NCBI GenBank assembly: GCA_013329355.1
Contig: DUKK01000228.1
Span: forward strand, 1-14,677
Origin: Candidatus Poseidoniaceae archaeon
GTDB taxonomy: Archaea; Thermoplasmatota; Poseidoniia; Poseidoniales; Poseidoniaceae
DNA length: 14,677 nt
Direction of reading: 5' to 3'
The translations under genes and the position numbers were made by a program. Of this stretch, positions 5,958-13,257 are shown one piece after another (the first letter of the stretch is position 1; every line of letters begins with the position of its first letter). The notes under the pieces are model-generated. The model had not been told where the DNA came from. It did not search any database and saw only the letters and a program-made list of their open reading frames with translations.

Positions 5958-7127
5958 ATGTCGGAACACATTGCCTACCCGTCAAACATCAATATCGTCA
6001 ATACTTCTTTCCTCATCGGAATGCCGATTATAGCCTTGACGTCACTGGTTTACTATTCAATGAATTACGGTATTGGTTGGTTTGAACCAGTCATCTTTAC
6101 TGCGTTTTATTTGGCTTCAGGATTATCAATCACTGCTGGCTATCACCGCTTGTTTAGTCACCGGACTCACAAAGCAGCGTGGCCACTAAAATTATTCTAT
6201 GCACTATTTGGTGCTGCGGCCTTTCAAAATTCAGCCATAAAATGGTGCAGTGATCACCGTCGACACCATCTAGAGACCGACAAAGAAGATGACCCATATT
6301 CCGTTACCCGTGGCTTCTTTTGGGCGCACGTCGGCTGGGTAATGGTTGACGAAGGTGACGATGAAGTTGAGAAGGTTGATGACCTAAAAGCAGATAAAAT
6401 CTTGGCCTGGCAAGACCGCAACATATTCCTGATTGGATTTCTGACTGGTATTTTGCTGCCTGCAATGGTTGGTTACGCATGGGTAGGTGGAATTCATGGC
6501 TTCTTGGGAGGACTTGTCTACGGTGGGTTCGTACGTGTGGTTGTTGTCCATCACGCTACCTTCCTAATTAATTCTGCAGCACACACATGGGGCACTCAGC
6601 CGTATTCGACACAAAATACCTCTAGAGACTCGCCACTGTTGTCATTCCTGACATTTGGTGAAGGGTATCACAATTTTCATCATACCTTCCAAGCGGATTA
6701 TCGCAATGGTCACAAATGGTATCACTGGGACCCATCGAAATGGCTGATTAAATCTGCCTCATGGGTCGGCTTAACCAGAGATTTGCACAAAATGCCAACC
6801 AGAGTAATCGAGTCCAGAAAAATGAAGCGCACCTTCCAAGAGGAAACCGAAGGCAATGAAATTGAGATCCGATTCCAAGAAAAATTCAAACAATGCATGG
6901 CTCAACTGCGTAGTGGATCTAGTGAATTAATCCAGCGACGAAAGGAATACAAGATTGCTAAACAATCCAAGAAGTCTGAAACTAAGACCAATTGGAAGGC
7001 TATCAAAGAAGATCACAAAAATCGCATCCGACAGTGCAAGGCCAACATAGCTGAGGCACGCAATGATTTTCGATTACTAGTAGAGTCTATGAAAATGGAC
7101 CGCAGTGGTAGCGCAACTCTTGCTTAG
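5958..7127 (+). CDS. Membrane acyl desaturase (delta-9 / stearoyl-CoA desaturase-like) with charged C-terminal extension
   Basis: 389 residues with the three diiron histidine boxes of the acyl-CoA desaturase family: H63-R-L-F-S-H68, H100-R-R-H103-H104, and H238-N-F-H241-H242. There is also the N-S-A-A-H209 motif between boxes 2 and 3 and the G-E-G-Y-H-N-F-H-H context. Hydrophobic helices near residues 16-35, 44-62, 75-92, 155-175 and 178-196 give the usual four-helix membrane fold with cytoplasmic histidines. Such enzymes insert a cis double bond into a saturated acyl chain using O2 and an electron donor. Residues 285-389 form a long Lys/Glu/Arg-rich, probably coiled-coil tail not part of the core and without a visible cytochrome b5 domain. 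The frame opens further upstream only through a TTG at 5880; the ATG at 5958 is chosen. The stop interlocks with that of the convergent lipoprotein gene. An O2-dependent fatty-acyl enzyme is notable if the host is archaeal. Confidence 0.88.
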   Translation: MSEHIAYPSNINIVNTSFLIGMPIIALTSLVYYSMNYGIGWFEPVIFTAFYLASGLSITAGYHRLFSHRTHKAAWPLKLFYALFGAAAFQNSAIKWCSDHRRHHLETDKEDDPYSVTRGFFWAHVGWVMVDEGDDEVEKVDDLKADKILAWQDRNIFLIGFLTGILLPAMVGYAWVGGIHGFLGGLVYGGFVRVVVVHHATFLINSAAHTWGTQPYSTQNTSRDSPLLSFLTFGEGYHNFHHTFQADYRNGHKWYHWDPSKWLIKSASWVGLTRDLHKMPTRVIESRKMKRTFQEETEGNEIEIRFQEKFKQCMAQLRSGSSELIQRRKEYKIAKQSKKSETKTNWKAIKEDHKNRIRQCKANIAEARNDFRLLVESMKMDRSGSATLA

Positions 7128-8680
7128 TCTTCGTCTTCAAATCGCTCGATTGTAGCACATTGGTTTACTGTTTGACAATCACTAGTCAGTTCGGTCTCAG
7201 GAGTTGCCATAACCGGAGACAAATCCCCGAATTCAAGCAACAAGCTAGGACCTTGTGCGAGATAGTAGACCGACCCTCTACCATCCCTAGAGTCTTGGGC
7301 TGACGAGTTGTTACTCGCTGCGCAGTCACCAGTGCAACCGTCAGCAAATGCGACATATACGCGCCCTTCACGGTCAATATGCAAATCATTGAAATCTAAG
7401 AGATTGCGATTCGAGCCACCAATGTCGCGGCAGTCTCCTGAGTTCAAACAAATCGAGCCAACTTGCACTGGATCGTCAGTCACTCTGTAGGTATGGAATG
7501 TCGGTTCTGGGTCAAGAGCGTTTAGACTGTAAGTGATATACAAATGATAGGTAGCATTGTTGGGAGCATAATGAGCATTACCATCCCAAGGATTGCCATC
7601 GATATTTGATTCATTTAGCATCTCAGCATTTTCACTGCCTAGATAGGTAACAGCAATCCTACCCGGGTCACCAGCATCGGTTTGTGGGAACACCGACGAT
7701 ATAACCTCAACAGGCGATATGCGAATGCTTTCCTGCTCCCAGGTTTCGCCTGAATCTGTTGAGCGAGATAGGTATACGCCCTCATCGCCCCCAGTCCAGA
7801 CGTGATATGCATTCGATGCGGTGTCAGTAGATATCTCAGAATTCTTGCGCGGGTAGGGAGTGCCAACATCTTCTCCCATTGTTCTAGTAAACCAAGTAAA
7901 CCCGTTATCTTTGGAGACAATAACCGATGGTGTTTCTACACGCGGTGTCACATAGACCGTGCCATCCGGAGCGGTTGATATGGCACCATGCAGACCGCCG
8001 TTAGTAGTTGCAAGTCCAACAATTTGGCCACCGGCTTCAAAGGTTGCACCACCATCAAATGAAGTGTAACAAAAGATTCCAACAATTTTATTGTAACAAT
8101 AGTAGACTGCGGTTTCATAAATCGCGTTGCTAGTGATTTGACCAAGAGCCCCGTAACCAGCACTAGTCCATGGTCCGCTGGCTAGTTTGATATGATCGTT
8201 GATTGGCGTTGTCCCTGAATCGTGGGGGTTGCCAGACCACGTTTCTCCATCGTCGTCACTCCAGCAAATCCAGGATGTTTCAAGACCTTGCATTTGCACA
8301 TTGAATACACGATTAGTAACTGGGTCAACCCAACCATACGGGTCGCTGGTGGTGAATGAGCACGCAGGCCCTTGGACTTCTTCCCACGTTGCTCCGTAGT
8401 CACAAGAACGCATTACTTTCTCCATGGCGATAAAGAAAATACATCCAGTAGCTGTCATACCAATGCTTGGCTCTTTTCCAGTCTCACCGACATCACTGAA
8501 TTGAAATGTCATGTCTAGTAATGGTATATTCACAGATGCCCCGGTCCTATCGGTAACGAATGTGCGAGGTTGTTCTACCTCCTCTACCAATACCTCTTCG
8601 ATTACGGTTTCATTACCGAAACATCCTGATAGTGACATTGTCACCATCAAGGTCACCAGAAGTAGCGCCTTAGTCCTCAC
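7124..8680 (-). CDS. Secreted lipoprotein with five Asp-box (BNR) repeats, sialidase-like beta-propeller
   Basis: 518 residues starting at a GTG. The N-terminus is a lipoprotein signal with lipobox L17-S-G-C20, followed by an acidic Glu/Val spacer. Five Asp boxes of the form S-x-D-x-G-x-T-W/F start at residues 92, 141, 207, 256 and 307, about 50-66 apart, as expected for blades of a six-bladed beta-propeller. Asp-box propellers occur in sialidases, other glycosidases, sortilin-type receptors and photosystem assembly factors. The catalytic arginine triad of sialidases is not evident, so I do not claim enzyme activity. Cysteines are numerous, including pairs near 411-417 and 449-453, suggesting disulfides outside the cell. 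It lies downstream of, and on the same strand as, the duplicated membrane protein gene, 91 bases away. An A/T stretch near 8707-8717 may be its own promoter. Confidence 0.8.
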   Translation of the reverse strand: MRTKALLLVTLMVTMSLSGCFGNETVIEEVLVEEVEQPRTFVTDRTGASVNIPLLDMTFQFSDVGETGKEPSIGMTATGCIFFIAMEKVMRSCDYGATWEEVQGPACSFTTSDPYGWVDPVTNRVFNVQMQGLETSWICWSDDDGETWSGNPHDSGTTPINDHIKLASGPWTSAGYGALGQITSNAIYETAVYYCYNKIVGIFCYTSFDGGATFEAGGQIVGLATTNGGLHGAISTAPDGTVYVTPRVETPSVIVSKDNGFTWFTRTMGEDVGTPYPRKNSEISTDTASNAYHVWTGGDEGVYLSRSTDSGETWEQESIRISPVEVISSVFPQTDAGDPGRIAVTYLGSENAEMLNESNIDGNPWDGNAHYAPNNATYHLYITYSLNALDPEPTFHTYRVTDDPVQVGSICLNSGDCRDIGGSNRNLLDFNDLHIDREGRVYVAFADGCTGDCAASNNSSAQDSRDGRGSVYYLAQGPSLLLEFGDLSPVMATPETELTSDCQTVNQCATIERFEDED

Positions 8681-8771
8681 GTAGTAATCCTAGGCGCCCA
8701 TCTTCAATAGTATTACGATTGGATACATCGCATGCACATACCCTTAGGCAGGTGCGGCGTATCTATATCAA

Positions 8772-9776
8772 TCAGAAAAACAATCCATTGATTCCAAACA
8801 CTGCGCCAACAATAAGGCCGAATAATGGAAGGGCCTTCGACATCATGTGTGGATCTTGGGCTGGCTCTCCCAAGACGGTCATACCATCCTCCATACCTTC
8901 GTCACGTAGTCTAAAGTATGCAAGAGTCGTTAGCAGCATGACAACGGGCCCAACAATTAGATCCATCTTTTGGAGGTCACTATCAGTTCTTGCATCACCA
9001 ATAACCAGGCCAACATAAGTTGAGGCAACGATGGCAATAAAGCAGAACATCGATGGGTGAATAACCGCCCACTTACCCTTAGCACCCTCAGTTAAGGTTA
9101 GGCCCGCAAACAGTGTATAGACTAGTATCAGGCTACCAGTAACAGCAACTGTGGCATCAGATGGTGTCCCCATACCATCTCCATCACCTGGAACTATTGC
9201 ATCAAAATTATCACTGATTACACTATCTGGTGTCAGAATCATTCGCATGGCGTAGAACAGTCCAGTTAAAACCAATATGCTAAGCGAAACTAATGCAAGT
9301 TTGTCCTTGACGTTGATACCGGGCTTGAAGTCGCTCAGACCTTCGTTAACTCCCTCATCGCGCAGTAGTAAATATGCTGCAGTGTAGAGTATAGTAGTAA
9401 ACAGTGTTGCATACTTAGGCGTCTCACTTGCATCGGTAAAGTCACCGTGAATCCAAATTGATGCAGTTAGTGCACTGAATCCAATAATTACTGGAATCAT
9501 CATTCGCCACATCCCTTTAGCACCCTCATTTAGTAACAGTATTACGGCAAGGAACATACCCAGCATCAAGGTGCCATTAAAAGCCGTCTCAGGAGCACCT
9601 CTACCCCAAGCCTGAGTTCCTTCTGCAGCATCGTTAGATAATACGGTAAAGCACCCATCGCCGCCGATTACATAACAATCAGCAAATAGCATGAAATTCA
9701 GAGAGTAAATCAGGCTTACTAAGGCACATATACCTAGACAAACCTTCGCGGGCATTGAGTTTATTTGCTTAAACAT
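8772..9776 (-). CDS. Polytopic membrane protein with an internal tandem duplication, unknown function
   Basis: 334 residues, no family recognised. About nine hydrophobic segments are visible. Residues 10-150 and 158-302 are two copies of one unit. Each copy has a first helix (12-31; 160-181), then an acidic Gly/Asp-rich loop and a helix ending in E-G-A-K-G-x-W (84-90; 230-236). Two more helices follow, ending in L-R-D-E-G-x-x-x-G (138-146; 290-298). A final lone helix (about 315-334) resembles the first helix of the unit, as if a third copy had been started. Loop cysteines (C34, C42) occur only in copy 1. The inverted or parallel topology of the halves cannot be settled by eye. The ATG at 9776 sits about 27 bases after a TATA-like element. 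Its only same-strand neighbour is the Asp-box lipoprotein. Confidence 0.75.
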   Translation of the reverse strand: MFKQINSMPAKVCLGICALVSLIYSLNFMLFADCYVIGGDGCFTVLSNDAAEGTQAWGRGAPETAFNGTLMLGMFLAVILLLNEGAKGMWRMMIPVIIGFSALTASIWIHGDFTDASETPKYATLFTTILYTAAYLLLRDEGVNEGLSDFKPGINVKDKLALVSLSILVLTGLFYAMRMILTPDSVISDNFDAIVPGDGDGMGTPSDATVAVTGSLILVYTLFAGLTLTEGAKGKWAVIHPSMFCFIAIVASTYVGLVIGDARTDSDLQKMDLIVGPVVMLLTTLAYFRLRDEGMEDGMTVLGEPAQDPHMMSKALPLFGLIVGAVFGINGLFF

Positions 9777-9798
9777 CAGATTTAGGGATGTGCAAGCG

Positions 9799-9806
9799 TA
9801 TATAAT
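9799..9806 (-). promoter_or_regulatory. TATA-like promoter element for the duplicated membrane protein gene
   Basis: An A/T core reading TTATATAC on the minus strand is centred about 27 bases upstream of the ATG at 9776, consistent with a leaderless transcript. It directly abuts the inverted repeat at 9809-9828. Confidence 0.5.
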
Positions 9807-9808
9807 TG

Positions 9809-9828
9809 ATGCCTATTATCAGAGGCAT
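9809..9828. repeat. Perfect 6-bp inverted repeat in the divergent promoter region
   Basis: ATGCCT (9809-9814) and AGGCAT (9823-9828) are separated by 8 bases. The repeat lies just upstream of the minus-strand TATA-like element, where an archaeal BRE or a regulator site would be, and about 50 bases before the plus-strand TATA-like element of the sirtuin gene. A regulatory role is inference. Confidence 0.35.
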
Positions 9829-9876
9829 TAGGTAACGATTTGACGACGGTTGGCAGGATTTGGAAGATTGGATAGG

Positions 9877-9884
9877 AATTATAT
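9877..9884 (+). promoter_or_regulatory. TATA-like promoter element for the sirtuin gene
   Basis: AATTATAT is centred 27 bases before the GTG at 9908. This spacing supports GTG 9908 as a leaderless start rather than the in-frame TTG at 9860, which lies upstream of the box. Confidence 0.5.
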
Positions 9885-9907
9885 CAAGCATCAGATACCA
9901 TGCTACA

Positions 9908-10621
9908 GTGAAGATTAACCGAGATAGTAAAGTTGTGGTGTTGACAGGTGCAGGTATCAGCGCTGAATCCGGCATCAAAACCTTTCGCGATGCCGATGGA
10001 TTGTGGGAAAACCACGCAATCGAAGAGGTTGCTACACCATATGCTTGGCAAGCAAATCCCCAACTAGTGTGGCAGTTCTATCAAGCGCGACGCAGACAAT
10101 TACTGGAGGTTGAGCCAAATATGGCTCACCAAGCACTAGTTAAGTTGGAGGAGTTCTTAGGCGATAACTTTCTACTGATAACTCAGAATGTCGATGATTT
10201 GCACGGTAGGGCTGGATCGAAAAATCTCATCCACATGCATGGTGAGTTGAGAGTTCTACGCTGTGAATCATGCAATGAGGTGTTTGATTATATGGAGCCA
10301 GAACATCTTGGTGCAGATTATGTTGCATGCGAGAATTGCGCAAGCGAGCGATTGCGGCCACACATCGTATGGTTTCATGAAATGCCGCTAAAGATGCCGG
10401 AAATTTATGCAGCAGTTGAAGACTGTGATATATTCATTACAATCGGGACGAGTGGGCATGTTTATCCGGCGGCTGGATTAATTGATATTGCTAAACAGAG
10501 TGGTGCGTTGTGCATCGGAGTAAATTTGGACCATCCATTGAACCTAGCACAGCATGATGATTTCTTACTAGGTAGAGCAGGCGAAATACTACCAAAACTA
10601 GTCGCAGAAATGATTGACTGA
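9908..10621 (+). CDS. cobB: NAD-dependent protein deacylase, Sir2/CobB class III
   Basis: 237 residues from a GTG start. NAD-binding motifs are G14-A-G-I-S18-A-E-S-G-I, F26-R-D, T92-Q-N-V-D-D-L-H99 and G180-T-S. The catalytic base is H111 in H-M-H-G-E-L. A structural zinc site is formed by C119-x2-C122 and C141-x2-C144. Y58-x-x-R61 in the F-Y-Q-A-R-R-R segment matches the acyl-pocket Tyr/Arg pair of E. coli CobB and SIRT5, which favours removal of succinyl/malonyl as well as acetyl groups from lysine. Sirtuins of this class act in the cytoplasm, consuming NAD+ and releasing nicotinamide and O-acyl-ADP-ribose. Length is typical for the short prokaryotic type. It is followed 54 bases later by a lipoprotein gene with its own TATA-like box, so it is probably monocistronic. 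Confidence 0.93.
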   Translation: MKINRDSKVVVLTGAGISAESGIKTFRDADGLWENHAIEEVATPYAWQANPQLVWQFYQARRRQLLEVEPNMAHQALVKLEEFLGDNFLLITQNVDDLHGRAGSKNLIHMHGELRVLRCESCNEVFDYMEPEHLGADYVACENCASERLRPHIVWFHEMPLKMPEIYAAVEDCDIFITIGTSGHVYPAAGLIDIAKQSGALCIGVNLDHPLNLAQHDDFLLGRAGEILPKLVAEMID

Positions 10622-10645
10622 AACTGCCGCCCGTGAGAACGAGCG

Positions 10646-10654
10646 ATTAATATT
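10646..10654 (+). promoter_or_regulatory. TATA-like promoter element for the small lipoprotein gene
   Basis: ATTAATATT is centred about 26 bases before the ATG at 10676, as expected for a leaderless archaeal transcript. Confidence 0.45.
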
Positions 10655-10675
10655 GAAACATCAGACGGTAAGTTC

Positions 10676-11428
10676 ATGGCGCGCAACATCTGCTTTGTGT
10701 TGGTGACATTACTAATCTGCTCCAGTTTGTCTGGATGTCTCTTTAGTGATGATGATGCCAGTGACATCGTGTTAATTATCAGTCATGATAACGCTATTGG
10801 AACCATCGTTGAGACATATTCTGAAGGGGAATTTGTCAGTCTAACTCCAGTAACTGTGAATATTGATTTCTCAGAGACGACCTCAACAAATCCGCTGCAA
10901 ACATTCGGCATCGAGAGCGACTACGACCGTGAGCCGATTACTGTCGATGCAATTACGGAATCGACCATATCGGTGACTTTCAATAGCCACGGAATCTATC
11001 AACTAAGCGCCTATGCAGAAGACTCGCTGGGCAATAAAATCAACCAATCCATTACCGTCAGAGTAGACCTACGTATCGATTGGACAGAGACAGATACTAA
11101 TGCGCCACGATCTTTGCCGTTCAATCCAGAACCTGACAACCAGGGTCAACATCCCAAAATGATAGAGATTATCTCTAACGTCGAGAATCCCTCACTAGTC
11201 AATAATATCGGAGATAGTGGACAGTCAGTTCAATTAACCTGGCAATTAGTTGACGAACTAGATGATATTTGCCAAACTAGGAATGGTCAAATCAATGATG
11301 GCGATGTCATGATGTGGCAAACTCTGTATTTCAATACCTACATGTTGCACGAGTTAAGAATCGAAATGGATGAAGGTCAAGATTCGGTCAATGTGAACCA
11401 GTCCGTCGCAATCTTATACGATAACTAA
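10676..11428 (+). CDS. Small secreted lipoprotein with a probable Ig/PKD-like beta domain
   Basis: 250 residues. A lipoprotein signal ends in lipobox L18-S-G-C21 followed by an acidic S-D-D-D-A-S-D spacer. Residues 50-130 are beta-rich: alternating hydrophobic strands, with P-V-T-V-N-I-D-F-S-E-T-T early and G-I-Y-Q-L-S-A-Y-A-E-D-S-L-G-N-K late. This is the pattern of PKD/Ig-like domains, where a G-x-Y-x-V-x-x-x-A-x-D-x-x-G motif marks the last strands. The C-terminal third is Asp/Asn-rich with no recognised motif. It would sit on the outer face of the membrane. Neither partner nor function can be read. It is convergent with znuB, with only 10 bases between the stops. Confidence 0.72.
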   Translation: MARNICFVLVTLLICSSLSGCLFSDDDASDIVLIISHDNAIGTIVETYSEGEFVSLTPVTVNIDFSETTSTNPLQTFGIESDYDREPITVDAITESTISVTFNSHGIYQLSAYAEDSLGNKINQSITVRVDLRIDWTETDTNAPRSLPFNPEPDNQGQHPKMIEIISNVENPSLVNNIGDSGQSVQLTWQLVDELDDICQTRNGQINDGDVMMWQTLYFNTYMLHELRIEMDEGQDSVNVNQSVAILYDN

Positions 11429-11438
11429 CATAAAGTCT

Positions 11439-12356
11439 TCAACTTGTGTTCTGATTGGCCGTCGTTAGCAATCTGACCAAACTCTTGGAAATGACCACGA
11501 TTACGAACAACACTGCAGATACTAAAGCAATCATCGACCCAGTGCCAGTTCCTAACTCTGCAGAATAATACAAACCGAGCAAAATAGTCAGTATTCCATA
11601 TATCTGCGACAAAACCACTCCTGAGAAGAAACTACGACTGGTAATCTGAGCAATTGCAGCCGGAGTCACCAGTAGAGCCGTGACCAGTAAGGGCCCAACA
11701 ATTTGCACCATACTTACTACTACCAGGCCGACCAGAATCGACCAACATAGGCTGATAACCTCGACTGGAATTCCTTGAATTCGAGCCGCAACTGGATCGA
11801 TACAAATAGCTAACAAGCTGCGATACAATAGCAAAAGTCCGAGGTAGCAAATAACTGATATGAAGACTATCCTTTGATATAATTCATCAGACATGGTAAT
11901 CAAGTCAGCCCATAGGTATGTGTCAATTGTTACGAGTGAAGTACCACCATATAACTTGAATAAAACAAGACCAAGTCCAAGCATTCCTGTTGATATTATG
12001 GCAATTGCTGTATCTCCCGTCAGCCACCCGTATCTTTGGGCTAAATCGATGAGTACTGCGGCGATGACACACACCACATATGCACCGTCTAACGGATCAA
12101 TTATACCAATTACAATGAAAATACCGATTGCTCCATAAGAGACGTGAGCTAATCCATCACCTACCAACGCTAAATTCCTAATCAACAAAAACGAGCCCAG
12201 AAATCCAGCAACCATAGACACTACCAAGGCCGCAATTAATGACCTTTGCAAATAAGACCTCGAGAAGAAACGTGGAAACCACTCACCTGGCAGGTGTGGG
12301 GCTATTGATTCCAATATGGGCCCAAGTAGGTCTAGCAACAGTTCACCAACGACCAT
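11439..12356 (-). CDS. znuB: Zinc ABC transporter, permease subunit (ABC-3 family)
   Basis: 305 residues with about eight or nine hydrophobic helices. Family landmarks are F-x-x-R-S-Y-L-Q-R-S-L before the first helix of the core, then G-S-F-L-L-I-R-N-L-A-L-V-G-D-G-L-A-H-V-S (residues 54-73), D-T-A-I-A-I-I-S-T-G-M (115-125), and V-G-P-L-L-V-T-A-L-L-V-T-P-A-A-I-A (220-236), the loop region contacting the ATPase. It forms the membrane channel of a metal uptake transporter. The ATG shares one base with the TAA stop of znuC (TAATG) and has the strong Shine-Dalgarno AAAGGTGGGG at 12361-12370, so the two are translationally coupled. It is the last gene of the operon. The ABC-3 family also moves manganese; zinc is preferred because of the His-rich binding protein. 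Confidence 0.92.
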   Translation of the reverse strand: MVVGELLLDLLGPILESIAPHLPGEWFPRFFSRSYLQRSLIAALVVSMVAGFLGSFLLIRNLALVGDGLAHVSYGAIGIFIVIGIIDPLDGAYVVCVIAAVLIDLAQRYGWLTGDTAIAIISTGMLGLGLVLFKLYGGTSLVTIDTYLWADLITMSDELYQRIVFISVICYLGLLLLYRSLLAICIDPVAARIQGIPVEVISLCWSILVGLVVVSMVQIVGPLLVTALLVTPAAIAQITSRSFFSGVVLSQIYGILTILLGLYYSAELGTGTGSMIALVSAVLFVIVVISKSLVRLLTTANQNTS

Positions 12357-13198
12357 TAATCCCCACCTTTTTCTGAGAGTTGCAGCACTTTATCTCCATC
12401 ATCGGCTATCGTGCTGCTCGATATTGCGTTCGTTGAATGGCTCTCCACCTGATTACTTTCACGCAAGTCCATAAGAGTTGATAATTCAGGGAATTCACTA
12501 CTTAAGCCGTCAAACCATATTGTATTATCTAAATACACCATTCTGTCTGCAGTTTTTTTGATACTTGCTAAGTCATGTGAAATCATTACAATGGTTTTGT
12601 TCTGCTCTTGGCATAATTTGCTAAGTAGACCAAGAATTGATTTGCGTGATTCAATATCTACACCAACCATTGGCTCATCCATAAGCAACAAATCCGAATT
12701 AGATGCCAGTGCTTTACCAATCGCTGCTCGCTGCCGCTGTCCACCAGATAACCTAGTTAGTCTGGTATTTGCGTAACTTGTCAAGTCTACTGTTTCAATA
12801 ATTGTGTCAACTTTGACTTTATCCGATTTACTGAGCGGTAAAATGCAGTTTCGTAGATTAAGTAAGCCCAAGCGGATAAATTCTCTAACAGTAATACGCA
12901 AGTGGTCTGGGATGTTTGTTGCGGCTTGCGGTACCCAGCCAACCTGAGTCCTGCTTGAACTCTGCAATGATTGGTTGTGGGTTACCAATACTGAACCTTT
13001 ATGCGGCTTTAGAATCCCTAGAATTGTCAGAATAAGCGTGGTTTTACCACCGCCGTTGGGGCCGACGATGCCAACAAACTCTCCTTCCTTAATCAACAAA
13101 TCAACGTCTTTTATGACTTCACTGCCCGCGCGGTTTACCGATAGGTCTGAGATACGAAGAATAGTTGCCTTTTGCTTAGCATTGGCATCTATTAACAT
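12356..13198 (-). CDS. znuC: Zinc ABC transporter, ATP-binding subunit
   Basis: 280 residues with a complete ABC ATPase: Walker A G46-P-N-G-G-G-K-T-T54, Q-loop V-P-Q91, signature L150-S-G-G-Q154, Walker B L-L-L-M-D174-E175-P, D-loop region and H-loop S-H208-D. It hydrolyses ATP on the cytoplasmic side to drive metal import through ZnuB. Residues 232-280 form a Ser/Asp/Glu-rich tail beyond the usual end of the domain, of unknown role. The ATG at 13198 has a strong Shine-Dalgarno GGGTGGAG just 2 bases upstream (13201-13208). It begins 59 bases after the stop of znuA, so it is probably co-transcribed with znuA. Confidence 0.94.
   Translation of the reverse strand: MLIDANAKQKATILRISDLSVNRAGSEVIKDVDLLIKEGEFVGIVGPNGGGKTTLILTILGILKPHKGSVLVTHNQSLQSSSRTQVGWVPQAATNIPDHLRITVREFIRLGLLNLRNCILPLSKSDKVKVDTIIETVDLTSYANTRLTRLSGGQRQRAAIGKALASNSDLLLMDEPMVGVDIESRKSILGLLSKLCQEQNKTIVMISHDLASIKKTADRMVYLDNTIWFDGLSSEFPELSTLMDLRESNQVESHSTNAISSSTIADDGDKVLQLSEKGGD
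12361..12370 (-). promoter_or_regulatory. Shine-Dalgarno site for znuB inside the end of znuC
   Basis: AAAGGTGGGG on the minus strand lies within the last codons of znuC (K-G-G-D), 4 bases before the ATG of znuB. With the TAATG overlap it supports coupled translation. Confidence 0.6.
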
Positions 13199-13200
13199 GG

Positions 13201-13208
13201 CTCCACCC
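13201..13208 (-). promoter_or_regulatory. Shine-Dalgarno site for znuC
   Basis: GGGTGGAG on the minus strand ends 2 bases before the ATG at 13198, unusually close. It confirms the start of znuC. Confidence 0.55.
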
Positions 13209-13257
13209 GTTGCACCAAAAGTAGGTCTGATTTAATCAACTACTACTTGTGGTAAAA

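Noticed and set aside
9860..9907. TTG 9860 as the start of the sirtuin gene
   Set aside because: The TATA-like box lies inside this extension, the added residues have no counterpart in CobB proteins, and GTG 9908 has the right promoter spacing.
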